Shown piece after piece: positions 36,201 through 49,200 of a stretch of 64,000 bases of DNA (positions are counted from its first letter, which is position 1; every line of letters begins with the position of its first letter). The notes below the pieces were generated by a model. The model ran no database searches. It was not told the origin of the DNA and worked only from the letters and a program-made list of their open reading frames with translations. Origin of the DNA: Strix aluco (Eukaryota; Chordata; Aves; Strigiformes; Strigidae). A program made the translations under genes and the position numbers. The stretch covers positions 78,543,937 through 78,607,936 of the forward strand of contig NC_133932.1 of NCBI RefSeq assembly GCF_031877795.1. Direction: 5' to 3'.

Positions 36201-38340
36201 CATCAACAGTGAGTTCCAGATGTTTCAAATAAGAAAAAAGAAAGCGCATGATGGCAGCTATACAATAATCAACCAATAAATTAAGTCTGAGTAGTCCCTG
36301 AAGATTTGTGCTTTAGTCTGAAGTGTCATACACTTGCGTATGCACATGTACCCAAAGTCAATATATGAGGTAACAGGAGAAATATTTCAGGAGTCAGACT
36401 TATGGAAATACATAAATAAGTAGATCACTATTAACTATCTGGCATAAGGAGAAATGGTGGGATACTGAGAATAAAAAAGAAATTAGAGGTGAGCGGTAGG
36501 AAACAGTGTATCTGGGAGAAGACCAGAACATCTCTGCACAGGTAATCCTTCCTTTAAGAAAATACTTAGTTGTGATGTGCTCTTGGGGCTGGAGATACAG
36601 CTGCCCCCAGAAATGAAGCTGTTGTCCAAACTGGTAATGCAAGAAAGTGAATGGCATCTAACTTCATGGCATAAAGTCATGGTTATGTGTGTCCCACACC
36701 AGCTAAGCTTATCTAAGTTCTAGCTCATACATTCCTGAAGCATGAAATCTAAGCCCAACACAACAGTAACATTTAATTGAAGAAAAAAAAAATAGTAAAA
36801 AAAAAATATGTTCAGGACAGTGTTTTATCAACCATCAGGTACAAAAAGTTCTACCAGCTGTTAAGGATTTACCATACTTCCATTACAAGATCACATGCAA
36901 TTTATTCCTTACCTATGAAACTCAGGATCTCTATCAGCTAAGTAACAATAATTCACTGAGCAACCTCAGTTTTCACTTATTGTGCGCTGCTACTGTAGTC
37001 AGGATCGGCTACAGCAACCTCTCCCCAGCAATCTCACAAAGCTTTATGGAAATACTTGGTCACAATTTCGCACTCTACTGAGCAAAGTCAGATCACCAAA
37101 ACCATTCCCTTTCAAGGCCTCTCACTCCTCCCCTACCTTGCCTGAAGTACAGATGTTGTCCAGCCTACTTTATTTAGAAATTGGTATTTTTGCCTTTACT
37201 AGTATTAGTAAAATGGTGTTTCTTATCCACAAAATTTCACATTTCTGATTTGTACATCAGTTCAAACAGAGCTTTGTTTCCTGCCCTTTCAACCCAGGTA
37301 TTCAGATCAGTGTAACTCGAAGTGCCTCAGACACCTGCCTGAATTCCATCCTGTTCCACCCTCTGTTCCTCACTTCTCTTCCAGACTTACTTTTGCTGAA
37401 GAAAATACAGGTATCGCCCATGACAGGACTAAAGTACCCACTTAAAGCATTTTTCAGGCAATTGCAAAGGAACTTCCATGTTTTCTAAACACAATTTGGA
37501 CAATTTGACTTACACTAAATTTGGCAACGATGGTGACTTTTTTCAGACTCTGAAGGACCAGTTTTAAAATTATTTACCAGCCACCAACCACCAAAAAATT
37601 GACACAAGTCTGAAGTGTTATATTTTGTCTAAATTTGCTCTATCTTCATGCAGCTCTGCAAATTGTTTCTACCCCTTAACCTTCCTATTAATTTACATTT
37701 TCTCAGATATGTGTGCAATAAGTGCATTTTAAGAAAATATCTGGTAGTACAGAAAGATTTTGGAAGAGGCCAGTATTTTGAAAGTTTAGACAAAACCCCA
37801 GGCCTCCCAAGAGATCTGAAGAACAGATATGGTACACAGTAGAACATGTGGATGCCCCAACACACACCAGAAGCCTAAATGCTAGAAAATCTTTTAAAAT
37901 TATCTGAGGTAATAATGGGTTTCAAGGGAGGGAACAACTTTAGGATAGCTCCTCTGTAAAAATCTATGATGCATTAAACTCTCTGGGTGATGTATTAAAC
38001 TTTCTGGATTGTCTCAAGTACTGCACATTGAAACCTAACCATTTCAATTCCAGAACAGCTGTAATTATCACAAGGTGAGGCTGCTTGGAAAATTGTGCAT
38101 GCTGTAGATTTAGATTTCAGAAGATAATGACACACTTCACAAACTGAGAAGCTGCCATGACTTGTTAACTAGTCTGTAAGAAAAAACAAAAAAAAAGTGA
38201 AATACACTCCATCAGTTTCAAACCCATATACATACCTCAGTGGCTGCATCTCACTTCTATTAATCTGATTTTTAAACAGCAGTTGTAAATCCATCACAAA
38301 AATCTGTTTTCATATCACTACACTGAAACTCTTGAGCACC

Positions 38341-38402
38341 TATTACATATATATTATATATCTATTATATATATCTATTACATATTTTATATATTACATA
38401 TT
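38341..38402. repeat. Imperfect (TA)n / TATTACATAT-rich microsatellite
   Basis: About 60 bases almost entirely of A and T, with repeated ATATATCTATTA and ATATTACATA motifs, lie just downstream of the TM9SF2 3' UTR. Confidence 0.8.
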
Positions 38403-39149
38403 TCAATAACAACTGATTTGCATTTCTCAAACCAAGCATTCCCATTTGTGTAATAACTACTGATGATTTTGAACAGTGACTATACATACAGTAGGTGATC
38501 ACAAAACCAGGGACATTAAGAATATTCAATTTTATACTTCTAAAAATTTAAAATTAAGAGTCATGCTACAGCTCACTACATTAGTAAAGAACACTTACCA
38601 CACTCACCCTTTTCCTGTTTTGAACATAAACCATGGAAGGTTTATCTGAAACCAGCACTTCCTAGTGACTGCCTGTGGGGAGGGGCACAAGAACAAACCT
38701 GTCCACAACATCTGAACAGAGCTGTGATCAGGGACAGGCAGAGTGTGAGGGCGGTGTGGTTCATCTGGGAGGGGCTGTGGAGCACAGCAATTGAGGAAGT
38801 GTCACCCGAAGCCTTTTTACATGCAAACTTGTAGGAGGTTAATAATGACAAGTTACCTTAACCAAAGATATTTTTATTGGATTCAATATTCAAGCATCAT
38901 TAGGTTAAGGTCTTTTTTAGAAAAGTAAACCGATAAGAATAAAAAACCCCAACCTTATGAATGGCAATTGGTACATGAAGTTTAATTTTAAATAAAATTT
39001 TCTCAGGCTCTGAAAACATGCCAAAAGCCAAATTGTGTTACGAGTCTAAAATTGCTGAACAAGGTATGAAGAAAATACTCCATTTTAAAAAAAAGTAAAT
39101 ATAAGTTTAATGCTAGTCATCCAAAATCGATATTAGTCTCTTAATAAGG

Positions 39150-40173
39150 CAAAAATAGTAATTTTTTTATTTTTCAACCTATATTAAGTACAATCAGCAA
39201 TAATTGCCGTATAGAATATGCATCATCAAGATCTTTTAAAAGCAAGATCAGCAGAGAAAGCTGACTCATGCGTTGAGAAGATCTTCTCAACATACTGACA
39301 ATTCCATAGCAATCTCTGAAAACGTTATCTGGGTTAAGGACTGGTTTGATGCTGCAGAGTGGTTTTGTTAAATGTGTGTATAATTCAATTCTCATGCGCC
39401 ACAATCACATTTCCATGTTATAGCCATGTAGCACATAACATTTCTTGCAGATCTAAGGGTGTGTCAATATACATTAAACCATAGAAAATGCCATAAAATA
39501 CTCTATGTAATCTTTAAGCATCCATCTTCAATATAATTGTATTTACATATTTTTATGAAATTATAAGATGTAATAAGCCACTGAAGACATTTTTACAATA
39601 TTTATTAGATTATGAATTTATAAATTCAGGGACTCAGAGGCACATAGTTTAAAAGGCCAAGAACACTAATGAAGTCACAGAAATCAGAATATTTATGGAC
39701 GTAACACCAGTAAAAAATAAAAATCACATCCAAACTAAAAGCAACACTTTTTAGAGTCATCCTTCAAAGTTAGCATAATAAAAAGTTCTCATTTCCCTCA
39801 AAGAAAAATAATTCATCCCACCTACCAAGCTAGAAAAACCTATTTACAGCTGTACTTTGATCAGAAGTATCATTAATTTGTGTAATACAGCCACTTCTAC
39901 TCTGCCATTAGAATTTAACACTTCTTTTATAGTTGTATTTACAAATGCATAAATATCGTAACTCTGATCTTCATTAAGATCTGAATGAAAACAGGTTGTT
40001 AAGTCACAATACAAACGTGTTAGTGGAAAAAGTAGCTGCATATTCAGTATAATTCTCAAAGAATAGGAAGCCAATACTTCTGATAAAGCTCAAGTTCATC
40101 AACTAGACCAGGTCTTTAAGTTACATTAATGAAGATTAAACCTCTTCCGTGTTAATTCTTTACATTGGTTTCT
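39150..40173 (-). other. TM9SF2: TM9SF2 3' untranslated region (left limit uncertain)
   Basis: This AT-rich stretch follows the TGA stop directly. Minus-strand AATAAA hexamers occur at 39,601-39,606 and 39,166-39,171, with a further one at 38,873-38,878. The middle one would give a 3' UTR of about 1.0 kb, which suits this gene. The choice between them is inference, as no transcript evidence is available. Short open frames inside it have no recognisable protein similarity. Confidence 0.55.
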
Positions 40174-40241
40174 TCAGTCAACTTTCACCACGCTGTATAT
40201 TTTGGTTACAAACCAAAAGCATGCAAAGAATCCAATTGTCC
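40174..40241 (-). CDS. TM9SF2: TM9SF2 exon 17, C-terminus and stop (coding part 68 bp)
   Basis: It completes Gly and reads [20 protein letters not shown] then D and a TGA stop at 40,174-40,176 (human 642-663). It holds the last membrane helix and a short cytosolic tail ending KVD, which fits the K-x-D/E retention motif of the family. The acceptor follows a T12 tract, with a CCTAACT-like branch-point sequence just upstream of it. Confidence 0.97.
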
Positions 40242-43200
40242 CTAAAAAAAAAAAAGTTACAAGTTAGGAAAACTGATACAGGAGACATCAATTTCTATCT
40301 GTAGTTCATAAATTAGGACATATGTATATGCAATCTGCTATCTTTGGTCTTCAGTACATCCATCAGAACAGATAACGGAAAGCTACAGACACTACCTGGT
40401 CTTTATAGGCATCAACTACTATATAAGGTATGTCATTATTTTCAAAATCACAGAGCTGATCACATGAAAGACTGTCATTTTAAGATGTTTCTGTTACTTC
40501 TCTTCCTACATATTTGTTCTTTGTTATTTCATTATTCCCCGAGTCCAACTCCTTCACATTGCTCCATTTCACCCTTCTTCAGTGACTAGTCACACACACT
40601 TTACCTTGTCTGCTCAGCTGGCCAGAATATTATTATATTTAATAAACCAATTAGATTGACAGCATCAAAAGGAGTTCCCATATCTTAGTTATACTTTAAG
40701 GCGTTGGAAAATTAGAGCACTACTTTTATTTCTGCATAAATCAATATAAATGTCAAACCATATTGTTGCTACTACGCAACTTATACTTCCTATTGAAAAC
40801 ATGTGTTACATACCTTAAAAATAAACACTTCTGAAATACTTAAGGCAGCCAAAAGGTATAAGCAAACTCGAACTGAAATTTAAGGACAAAGACTGTTTCC
40901 CTCATAACTTAGAAGGCTTTTAGTTGAAGAAAAATAGCTCTTTCTGAAACTCCAACACAAGTTTTTAACAAAAATATTCTTTTGAATGCGAAGTAATTAC
41001 TACAGTTTGGCTTTGTTAATCTAATTGTATTACTTCAAAATGCAGCCTCTATCAGAACGATAATGGATGCAACAGCAGCTCAGAACACCTGTTACAGGAA
41101 CCTTCATTTCCCACAAAAACTAGGACAGGAAAAAAGCCCTGAAGATTATCTGCTTTTTGCCTGAGTACCCCTTCTAAAATCATAGCCTTAACTTACCCAA
41201 GACTCAACTAAGTTCTTTAAAGAAAAAAAATAGCCTTTATTTTAGATCTGATAAGAGGCACAACAAAAGCTGTGTGCTAACTCATTCACTATACAAGCTT
41301 GGAAGGAACCATGAATGACATCACGGTAATTTTTTTTTCCCCCTTTACGCTTGCTAAACTACTGATGTTTAACTGACTCATTTACTATGATACGTAGTTG
41401 CGGTCCCAGCTGTGAATCAAAGATTTGTCATGTAGCTCCCAGTATTTTGCCTGCTGAGTCTGATCAATGACCTGGAATGCAGTATGGATGCAAGTGCCTG
41501 AAGCATGTGTTACACTGACATAGCAGCAGGGCACCGTCAAAACCCTTCCTGATACTGATGATTTTTAACAGATGAGTAAGCAGCAGCAGAATAGTTTTGA
41601 TACAACAATTACAATTTTTTCTTTTTAGCTTCTTTATCATCCTGACATGGGCAGCCAGATGCCTTTAGGAGCAGCTTTTGCTAAATTGTTAATATGCTTT
41701 TTTTGTTTAAGAAACTAGAGAACTGCCAGTCCCTTTACCCTGCCTCCAACTTTTTCTGTTAAAACCTTATCTCAAGGCACTTCAGTAAATCTCAACGAAC
41801 TGAACACATCCACCTTTGAACGCCTATCAACCTAAGTGGACAAAACTATTCTTAAATCTTAAGAAATAGGACTATTCCTTCAAATTAAAGGACAATTTGC
41901 ACTTAATCTTGTGGGAAGTAGATAAAAAAATCGTTAAGCATATGATGTCTCCAAGTTCTAATGGTTTGGTTAACTTCACATGTATTCTCCCCTAATTTCA
42001 ATATAGAAACTGAAAATTCCAAAACCCAAGAGCATACAAACTCCAAAAGCTTAGTCCACGATGCACAGCATAACTCTCATCTTCACTGTCCCAATTATAT
42101 ATAAATGACTACAACAGAAAGCACCTAAAGGGGTCTGAAAGTAAACCACCTCTTCTTCACATGTTTGTGAACCTACCCCGAAAAGGACTCCCCAAATTTG
42201 CTTGCAGGCACTGCATAGCCAATTGGTCAATTGAAAGTGAACGTGTGAGCAAAGAAAAAGGGGGATGCACTGGACACATCTTAATGCCTCTAGACAATGT
42301 CATGTGACATGACTGACTTGAAAGAATAAGGGCAAAAGATGGAAATTAGATGGGTACCTTAGGAGCAGAAAGGCAGTTAAGCCAAGTCTCAGCATAGAAA
42401 ATTTACTGTAAATCCCCTTTAATCTTGAATGTGTGCACTCCAGAATTACTGCGTGCATCCAAAGTAAACAGACTGAACAAAGGAGACAGGGTAAACAACT
42501 CTGCTTTTGGCCACAACTGTTTACTATTAAAGGCAGACATGCTGAATATCTGTTGGGAAAGCTAATGAAACTAAATTAATTGACCTTACACTTATGTAAG
42601 GCCTAATTACTTTTTCATGCTACTTTGTAAGCTTGCACCGCATTTAAAATTGATCTACATACAGCAGTACACATTAATTTCTAGTTGAACAACCATGCAT
42701 TCTTAAATTCTTTAGTTCAACTAGACTATTAGTAAACCCAGATCAGAAATAAGGATTCAGAGAAGGACAGGGTAAGAAATAAGAGGCAGTGAGAAAGGGA
42801 GGCAGAATCTCTGATCTACACATTCAGAATGACTTGCTAACAAGTACACAAAATATAAGTAAGAGTAGAGATGATGTGTAAATGACAAAATATCTGCAAG
42901 TGATGCCAAAACACATTAGACTGACTTAAAAAGAAGGATGGAAGATAAAACTAACCACTTTTGGAACACAGCTTGATCACTTTTCAAAGACATTATATAA
43001 CGTACTTAAGTCCCATTCCCTCCTTTTAACAGGCAATGACCCAAGAAACTCCTTGCAGGCTCTCGCTCCTGTTCATCATCATCTGCATTCAGTCATGGTG
43101 CACAAACAGCTTTAATATTACCTAAGCTGAAGTGGCAATATCTTTGAAAATAATATTTGGTTACAATTAAAATGAACACCACTCTCAAACATCAATTCTT

Positions 43201-46200
43201 CTCCCACTAGATTTTTTTTGTCCTCCTACGTTAAGTGGAAATGAAAATTCTACTTATAGTGAGATCTGTATTAAAAGCTCTGATGACAAGCCATTTGTGT
43301 TCTAGGAGGCCTCAAAATATTAGCCTGTACAGCTGTATATATAAATACGTATCAAAGCCCTAGGAATCCTTAAATGTCATCATAAACGTGGAACCTGAAA
43401 TTACTGAAAGCATCAATCAGTTCAAAATAGTTTCAAAAATATTGCTCTGTAGGGTGAAGCCCATAAAGACAGATTACATTCTGCTGGAGCAGAATTTATT
43501 ATTTTTAACATTTTTGAGGAGCTGGCAGTGGCTGCCTTCTTGCATGAGAGTCTGAAAGGAGACTTTTGCGTTTTCACTGCCATTCTTCCACCCTAAACAA
43601 GGGATATGTTTGTATGACTGAAGATTCCTTCTTAGTACTGAAGATGACAAAGGAAGATTCTGTGACCTCATCCGACTTATTGAAGAGGAAATTAAAATGC
43701 AGCACCTAAGACAGATACTTTTCCAAAATCTCGCAATAAAGATGACAATTTTCTGACAAGAGTGCATCAAAAAGTGGTTAAGAAATTCTGTCTACTTCCT
43801 GTGCCACTTCCATGCAACTGGGAAAGAAGGTAAAGAAATTCCGGAACAGAGCAAATGAAAGAAAAGTATTCTCTGTCAGCTTTACTCCTCCCTCTTCCTT
43901 CTATTTCACAAAAGCAGCAGTTTTTTCCTTAACTGACACTGCAACTTCATACTTGATTGTGTGTGATTTGAAGCGTGTTTCTCCAAAGATAACAAATTTA
44001 AAACCTGAGTTTGTCACATGACTAACATAGGAATGAAACCTGGAGAAGTATTTATCACATTTAAAGGCATCATGAAGACCTAATTATAGGCTACACCTCA
44101 AATTAGCAGTAGTTTTGCCTCATCCTCACTTAATCTCTTTTACTAAAATTTGTGATCAGAGTTGCAAAATGCTATACAACTACCTGGAAAAAAAATTGGA
44201 GACCTATATACATTTATAATCCTGTATCAAGATAAGTTTTGCCAAGGATTCTACTGTGAAAAGCTAAAGGTAGACTCAAAATTTAAAATTAAGGTTCAAT
44301 ATACTTACCTGTGAAAAGGAAGAAGATCAAAACCATAATCATGGTATAACCGAAATATAAAATGGTGCTAGCTGTTCCTGTGATTTGCAGTTTAGAAAAA
44401 AAATAATGTATTGCATATATTAGGAAATAAACTGCAGTGAAACCACTAGTGAGAAATGAACGCCACTGCCAGTGATAGTCCTAGAAGGGGTGGGGAAAAA
44501 AATCCATATATTAGTAATATTCCATACACCTCTAATGCACTGACCTATTACTGAATGCAGAGCTACTTTTTGTACTACCACTTTATCCAAAAGTGAGCTT
44601 TTATATTTTTTTATCTACAGGAAAAAGAACTATATATAATCAATACCGCTTTAACTACACCAATCACAATTAGAGATAAGAAACCTAAAGATCAATATCA
44701 AATAAGCAAAAATCTAAAAACCTAAATAAGCCAGACCTACTATTGCCAGTCACAGAGATTTTTTTCCCCAAGGTTGGGCATGTCCAAAATGCACTTTCAT
44801 TGAACAAAGTTAATGGATTAGTTCAGTGTCTCCAGAAAACAGGGAGTTAGAATCCAAAGATATTTGACTTAGCAGTACTCAGTGCAGTGTTTCAGTATTT
44901 GTTAGAAGTTTTGCCAAAAGTAGCCTGCTTCACTTCTTAAAGACATGATTTAAGTACATCTCATCTATTAACGGTGTTTATGTTGAGTTCTGGAATACTT
45001 ATTTTCAATTACAAAAGCCTTAGAATTTTTTGGAAGCATGCTTAAAACAACATCAAGTATGAATACTGAAGAGTATTTTTTACCTCTGCACATAGGTGGA
45101 AGTAGCAGAGCAATATTGTAGCCTCAGAACATGTAATAACCAAAATAATGAATACCAGAAACAGGAAGCCAAACATGTAATACATCTGGTGAGACCTATA
45201 AAAGGGAGTTTAAAATAAAAAATTAAAATGGACACTGTGCTAATATTATTTCTTCATATGCAATAATATCACCTTCACATTAAGTATTCCCCTTCTTATT
45301 GAAGTATTGTCAGTTGTGGAGCCATACAATTGACTGATTTATTTTCCAACTGAAGAACAGGAGCCTCGGCAGCTCAGTCTGAAAACGGTGAGAAAGCAAG
45401 CCCAAAGCATGATCCGGGTTGGGATTTTAGGGAAAGAACTGACTAGACATTATGAGTGAAATTACAGTTCCAGTGAAGTCAGTGTGACCTCTTCCACTGA
45501 CTTCAGCAGAACTTGGATTTCACCTCGCATTTCAATCAAAAGGGCAGAGCTGCAAAATAACAAGAAATGTCAAATGCTGTAGCTGTCTATGTTGGGTAGA
45601 AGCACCTATTCAAGGTTCAGAAACAGTTTAACAAGATCCAGTAACTAAATTGTGCCAGAAGGAAGACAAATACCTCACAGTAGATTAGTTTGTCAGTGTG
45701 CTATGAGCTCACATCAGAATTCACTTACACTGGACTAGTCTTTGGTGCTTTATTTTTGAAAAAAATTACTCTCTGGTGCCTCTATAAAGATTTCACAAAA
45801 TTTGTTCTTAATTCTTCTCTCTCCCAAGAGTAGTAATACTTTTCTAGCCCACCAATAACAACTACAAAAAACCTACAAGTCGATTTTCATATACTTACTA
45901 CTTTCAAGTTATATGCCATATGTCAGCTTCAGAGCCACTTCCACATGAAGTCAGAGGAGTAGCATGAGAAAACGAGCTATTTGAACATTGTAGGTCAGCT
46001 GTAAATTGCTAAGCATATCACAGCCACTTCTCTACACACCGCAACAAGCAAAACAGGCACTGACTATCTTCTAAACCACAAAACATTAAAAATATGTTAA
46101 CATTTAAATTTTTATTGACCCAGTATTCTGGTAACTCTGCATCACCAAAGATCAGTCAAAGCATCTTGAAGAAAACACTTTCACAAAGAAATTAGCACCT

Positions 46201-49200
46201 TTTATGACAGAGAAAATTTAAATAGATTGTGGTTAACTTACCAAATACTATTAAGAATAAAGAACAACTGTATAAAGATACATCCAAAAGGTAGAATCCC
46301 TCCCATGATGATGCCAGGTAAGGGCTTTGTATAGAATGATTGCTCAGGAATCTGACGAGGAATTTGATTTGTGCGAACCGGGTGTTCAATAGCCTTTAAA
46401 CGAAAATAAGAAATCGCTAAATGAGATGTCAGACTACCGCACTACCTTTTTGCTTTCTTTTTGAAATGAGTCGTGGCAAAAGTCTACTATTTGTTTTGAG
46501 CATGTGCATACCCAGCTACCACTAGATCCGCTTTTGCTACCAGCCTACCTACCAACATTTGCTAAGCAAACAAGCTAAAAGACAGCTCTTATTGAAAACA
46601 TAGCAACAGACATTTTGGACTTCCCTTTTTATGATTACCTATCTATGATCAGTTACAGAGCCTGAGTTGATTTCTCACTTTCCATCTGGGAATTAGTGGT
46701 GGTCCAGACTCTTGCTTTCCCCTTCTAAAAACCCCTGTATGTTGTTTTCAGGATTTACTCCAAGAATCACATTAGGGTAAACTTACAAACTGAGAGGATT
46801 CAATCTGGCAATTAAATCCTAATTTAAGATGCATGCACAGATCAGCATGGTGGGAGAAAAAATTTAATGCAGATAAATGCCTACTTTGCCATCTTTCCTC
46901 TTTAGTAAAGATTACATCATGAGCATCGATAGATACTTGCTAGGTACTTGCTTTCTGATTTGATTTTAACGTATTTGTGACACCTGTCACGTTGCCTTAT
47001 AGTTTATCAAATCCTCTTTTTTTAAAGGAACTACCTCTGTACAATGCAGGGGGTGTTGCTGGTATTTCAGCATGGTTATCAGAAAAAAACAAATATTCTC
47101 TGAAGATATTCCATGAGAGCTACAGACAGCTGGAACTCTGGCTTCCTATACAGGAGAAAAACCACAAAAATATCTGAATTTACAGATGTTTATGTTTGTG
47201 GGGCATAGTAAACCACTTTTTAAGCAAAAAGAGAAGAACAGATTTCATTATTTAAGAGGGCTTGGTCACCAGTGTCATGAATAACCCTCATAAAAATAAG
47301 TAAAATTGTTCAGTCTAGAAGTAAATCCCAATTAATGTCTTCCAAGCAGCAATAACTGTTTACAGAATACTTATGCAAAGAAATTTCACAAGAACTCCAG
47401 CAATTTGGTCAGAAAATATCCTCATTGTAGAGGGTGGACAGGAACAAAAAAACATGGGGGGAAAACCAGAAACGCATAAGTTGCTTTCCCTTATGCTTGG
47501 CTGACTCAACTAATTTTTTTAGTAATGAAAAGAGATGTTAATTAAAAATGCCCAAATCACTGCTTTACCTGGAGCAGTCACTCAATTAAATACAATGATA
47601 ACCCTAATCGTTGCAGAGAACTATCACCACCACCCTCCAACTGAATATCAAAGTCTTGAAATCCCAAGATCAGATATCTAATGTAGCTCTAAAGTAACTG
47701 AACAGAACTGGAGCTGACAATGCAATTAGCTTAGGTGCTACCTCTGTCATAGTCTATACAGTGAAAAATACGTATGTGTGTATATATATGCATACACACA
47801 CTTATAAAACAATTTCTCAAACACACTTACGTTTTTCTTAAAACCAAAATAGGCACCAATAAACGTCAGCGGTACAGATATGCAAAACCAGAGTGCCAAA
47901 ATAGCAACCAAAGTACCAAACGGAATAGCTGCTGAAGAGCCTTCTCCCCAGAGAATGAGGTTCATGATAAAAAAATCGGCAAATACAATTCTGAAAAATA
48001 CATAACACATTTAAAGCACAGAAATACTCTTACTATTTAATAATGTTAACAAAACAATAGCACTGTATTAAGATTTTAGTGTGAATCTCTGTTAAAACCA
48101 AATGACACACACAAAATATCAAGATGAAGAGGTCAAATGAGCAATTCTTTGTTAATCTCGTGGGACTGAACTCCAGTAGGAGCTGGTGTTCCAACTAAGC
48201 AATTTCAAATATATGCTTGTCTTAACTACACCTTAGGGTAAGACTGCTTGCTGTGATGAAGCAGAAACATTTATCACAGTGGTCATACAGTATATGACAC
48301 TATATAAAGACCAACTACAGTGTGGTCAGAGAAACAGCCTAGAGAGTAAAAGAAAGCAATGAAAAAGCATACCTGTCTAAAACTTACTACTATCATAATG
48401 CTCTTTCTTAATCAACCTTTTCATGTGGTGAGAGTAAACAAATGCTTACTAAAAAAAAAAATCCAAGGATGAGATGCCATTAACATTCATCTTTGTCAAA
48501 ACATATTCTTGAAGCTTCTGGAATAAAGGGATGATGTAATAAGATTTACTTGTATCGCTGAAATTTAAAAATTAGCTATGCATGTCAGAGAAGCAATTTA
48601 ATTCTTTTAATCATGGTGATATTCTCAACTTACCCGGGACAAAGGAATGATGTCAGCAGGACATTTGTTTTCCATTTCTCACCTCCAAATGCTGTATTAA
48701 AACATTTGACAGTCATCAAAACATGCATTAAGCTCACAACTATTAATTTTCCAGTCCATTTACCTGTTATACTTAGCTTGCAACTGCTCAAATAATGTGC
48801 TATCATGCCCAAGTTTAAAACCATAAACTAAATCTTCAGTAATAAAACTGAATTCCCTCATCATATTGCTTAATCACAGAGATTCAAAACAAAGAAAAGC
48901 CAAGGTCAGGAAAAGTCCAACTAAATAAACTGGGTCTCTGACCACCTTATATGCTAAAAGGAGGAAGTAGATTTGCAGTACTGTTAAGTCTTTAAAAAAC
49001 AGTTTAAACCTGGAGTGATTGAGAAGCTTAAGCTATCTAGCATTTGACTGAAGGTTTCAGTAGGAAAAAAATACATAAATATGTGGAAATCAAGCTTAAC
49101 AGTTTTCTTTAAATAATTCTTGTCTATGAATCTTACAAGAAAGTCAGGACTAACATGTTTACAGGAAGTAGTGATGGTCTCTTGAGTCTTAACAGCATTA

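Larger units (their letters stand above)
20341..39149. other. Intergenic region between TM9SF2 3' end and CpG island
   Basis: About 19 kb without a convincing gene. The 20.4-26.8 kb part is GC-richer and has several moderately long overlapping frames; the rest is AT-rich. The longest open frame (29,936-30,499, minus, 187 codons) has no motif I recognise. No tRNA, rRNA or intact mobile element was seen. A distal polyadenylation hexamer of TM9SF2 may extend that gene slightly into the right end. Confidence 0.65.
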
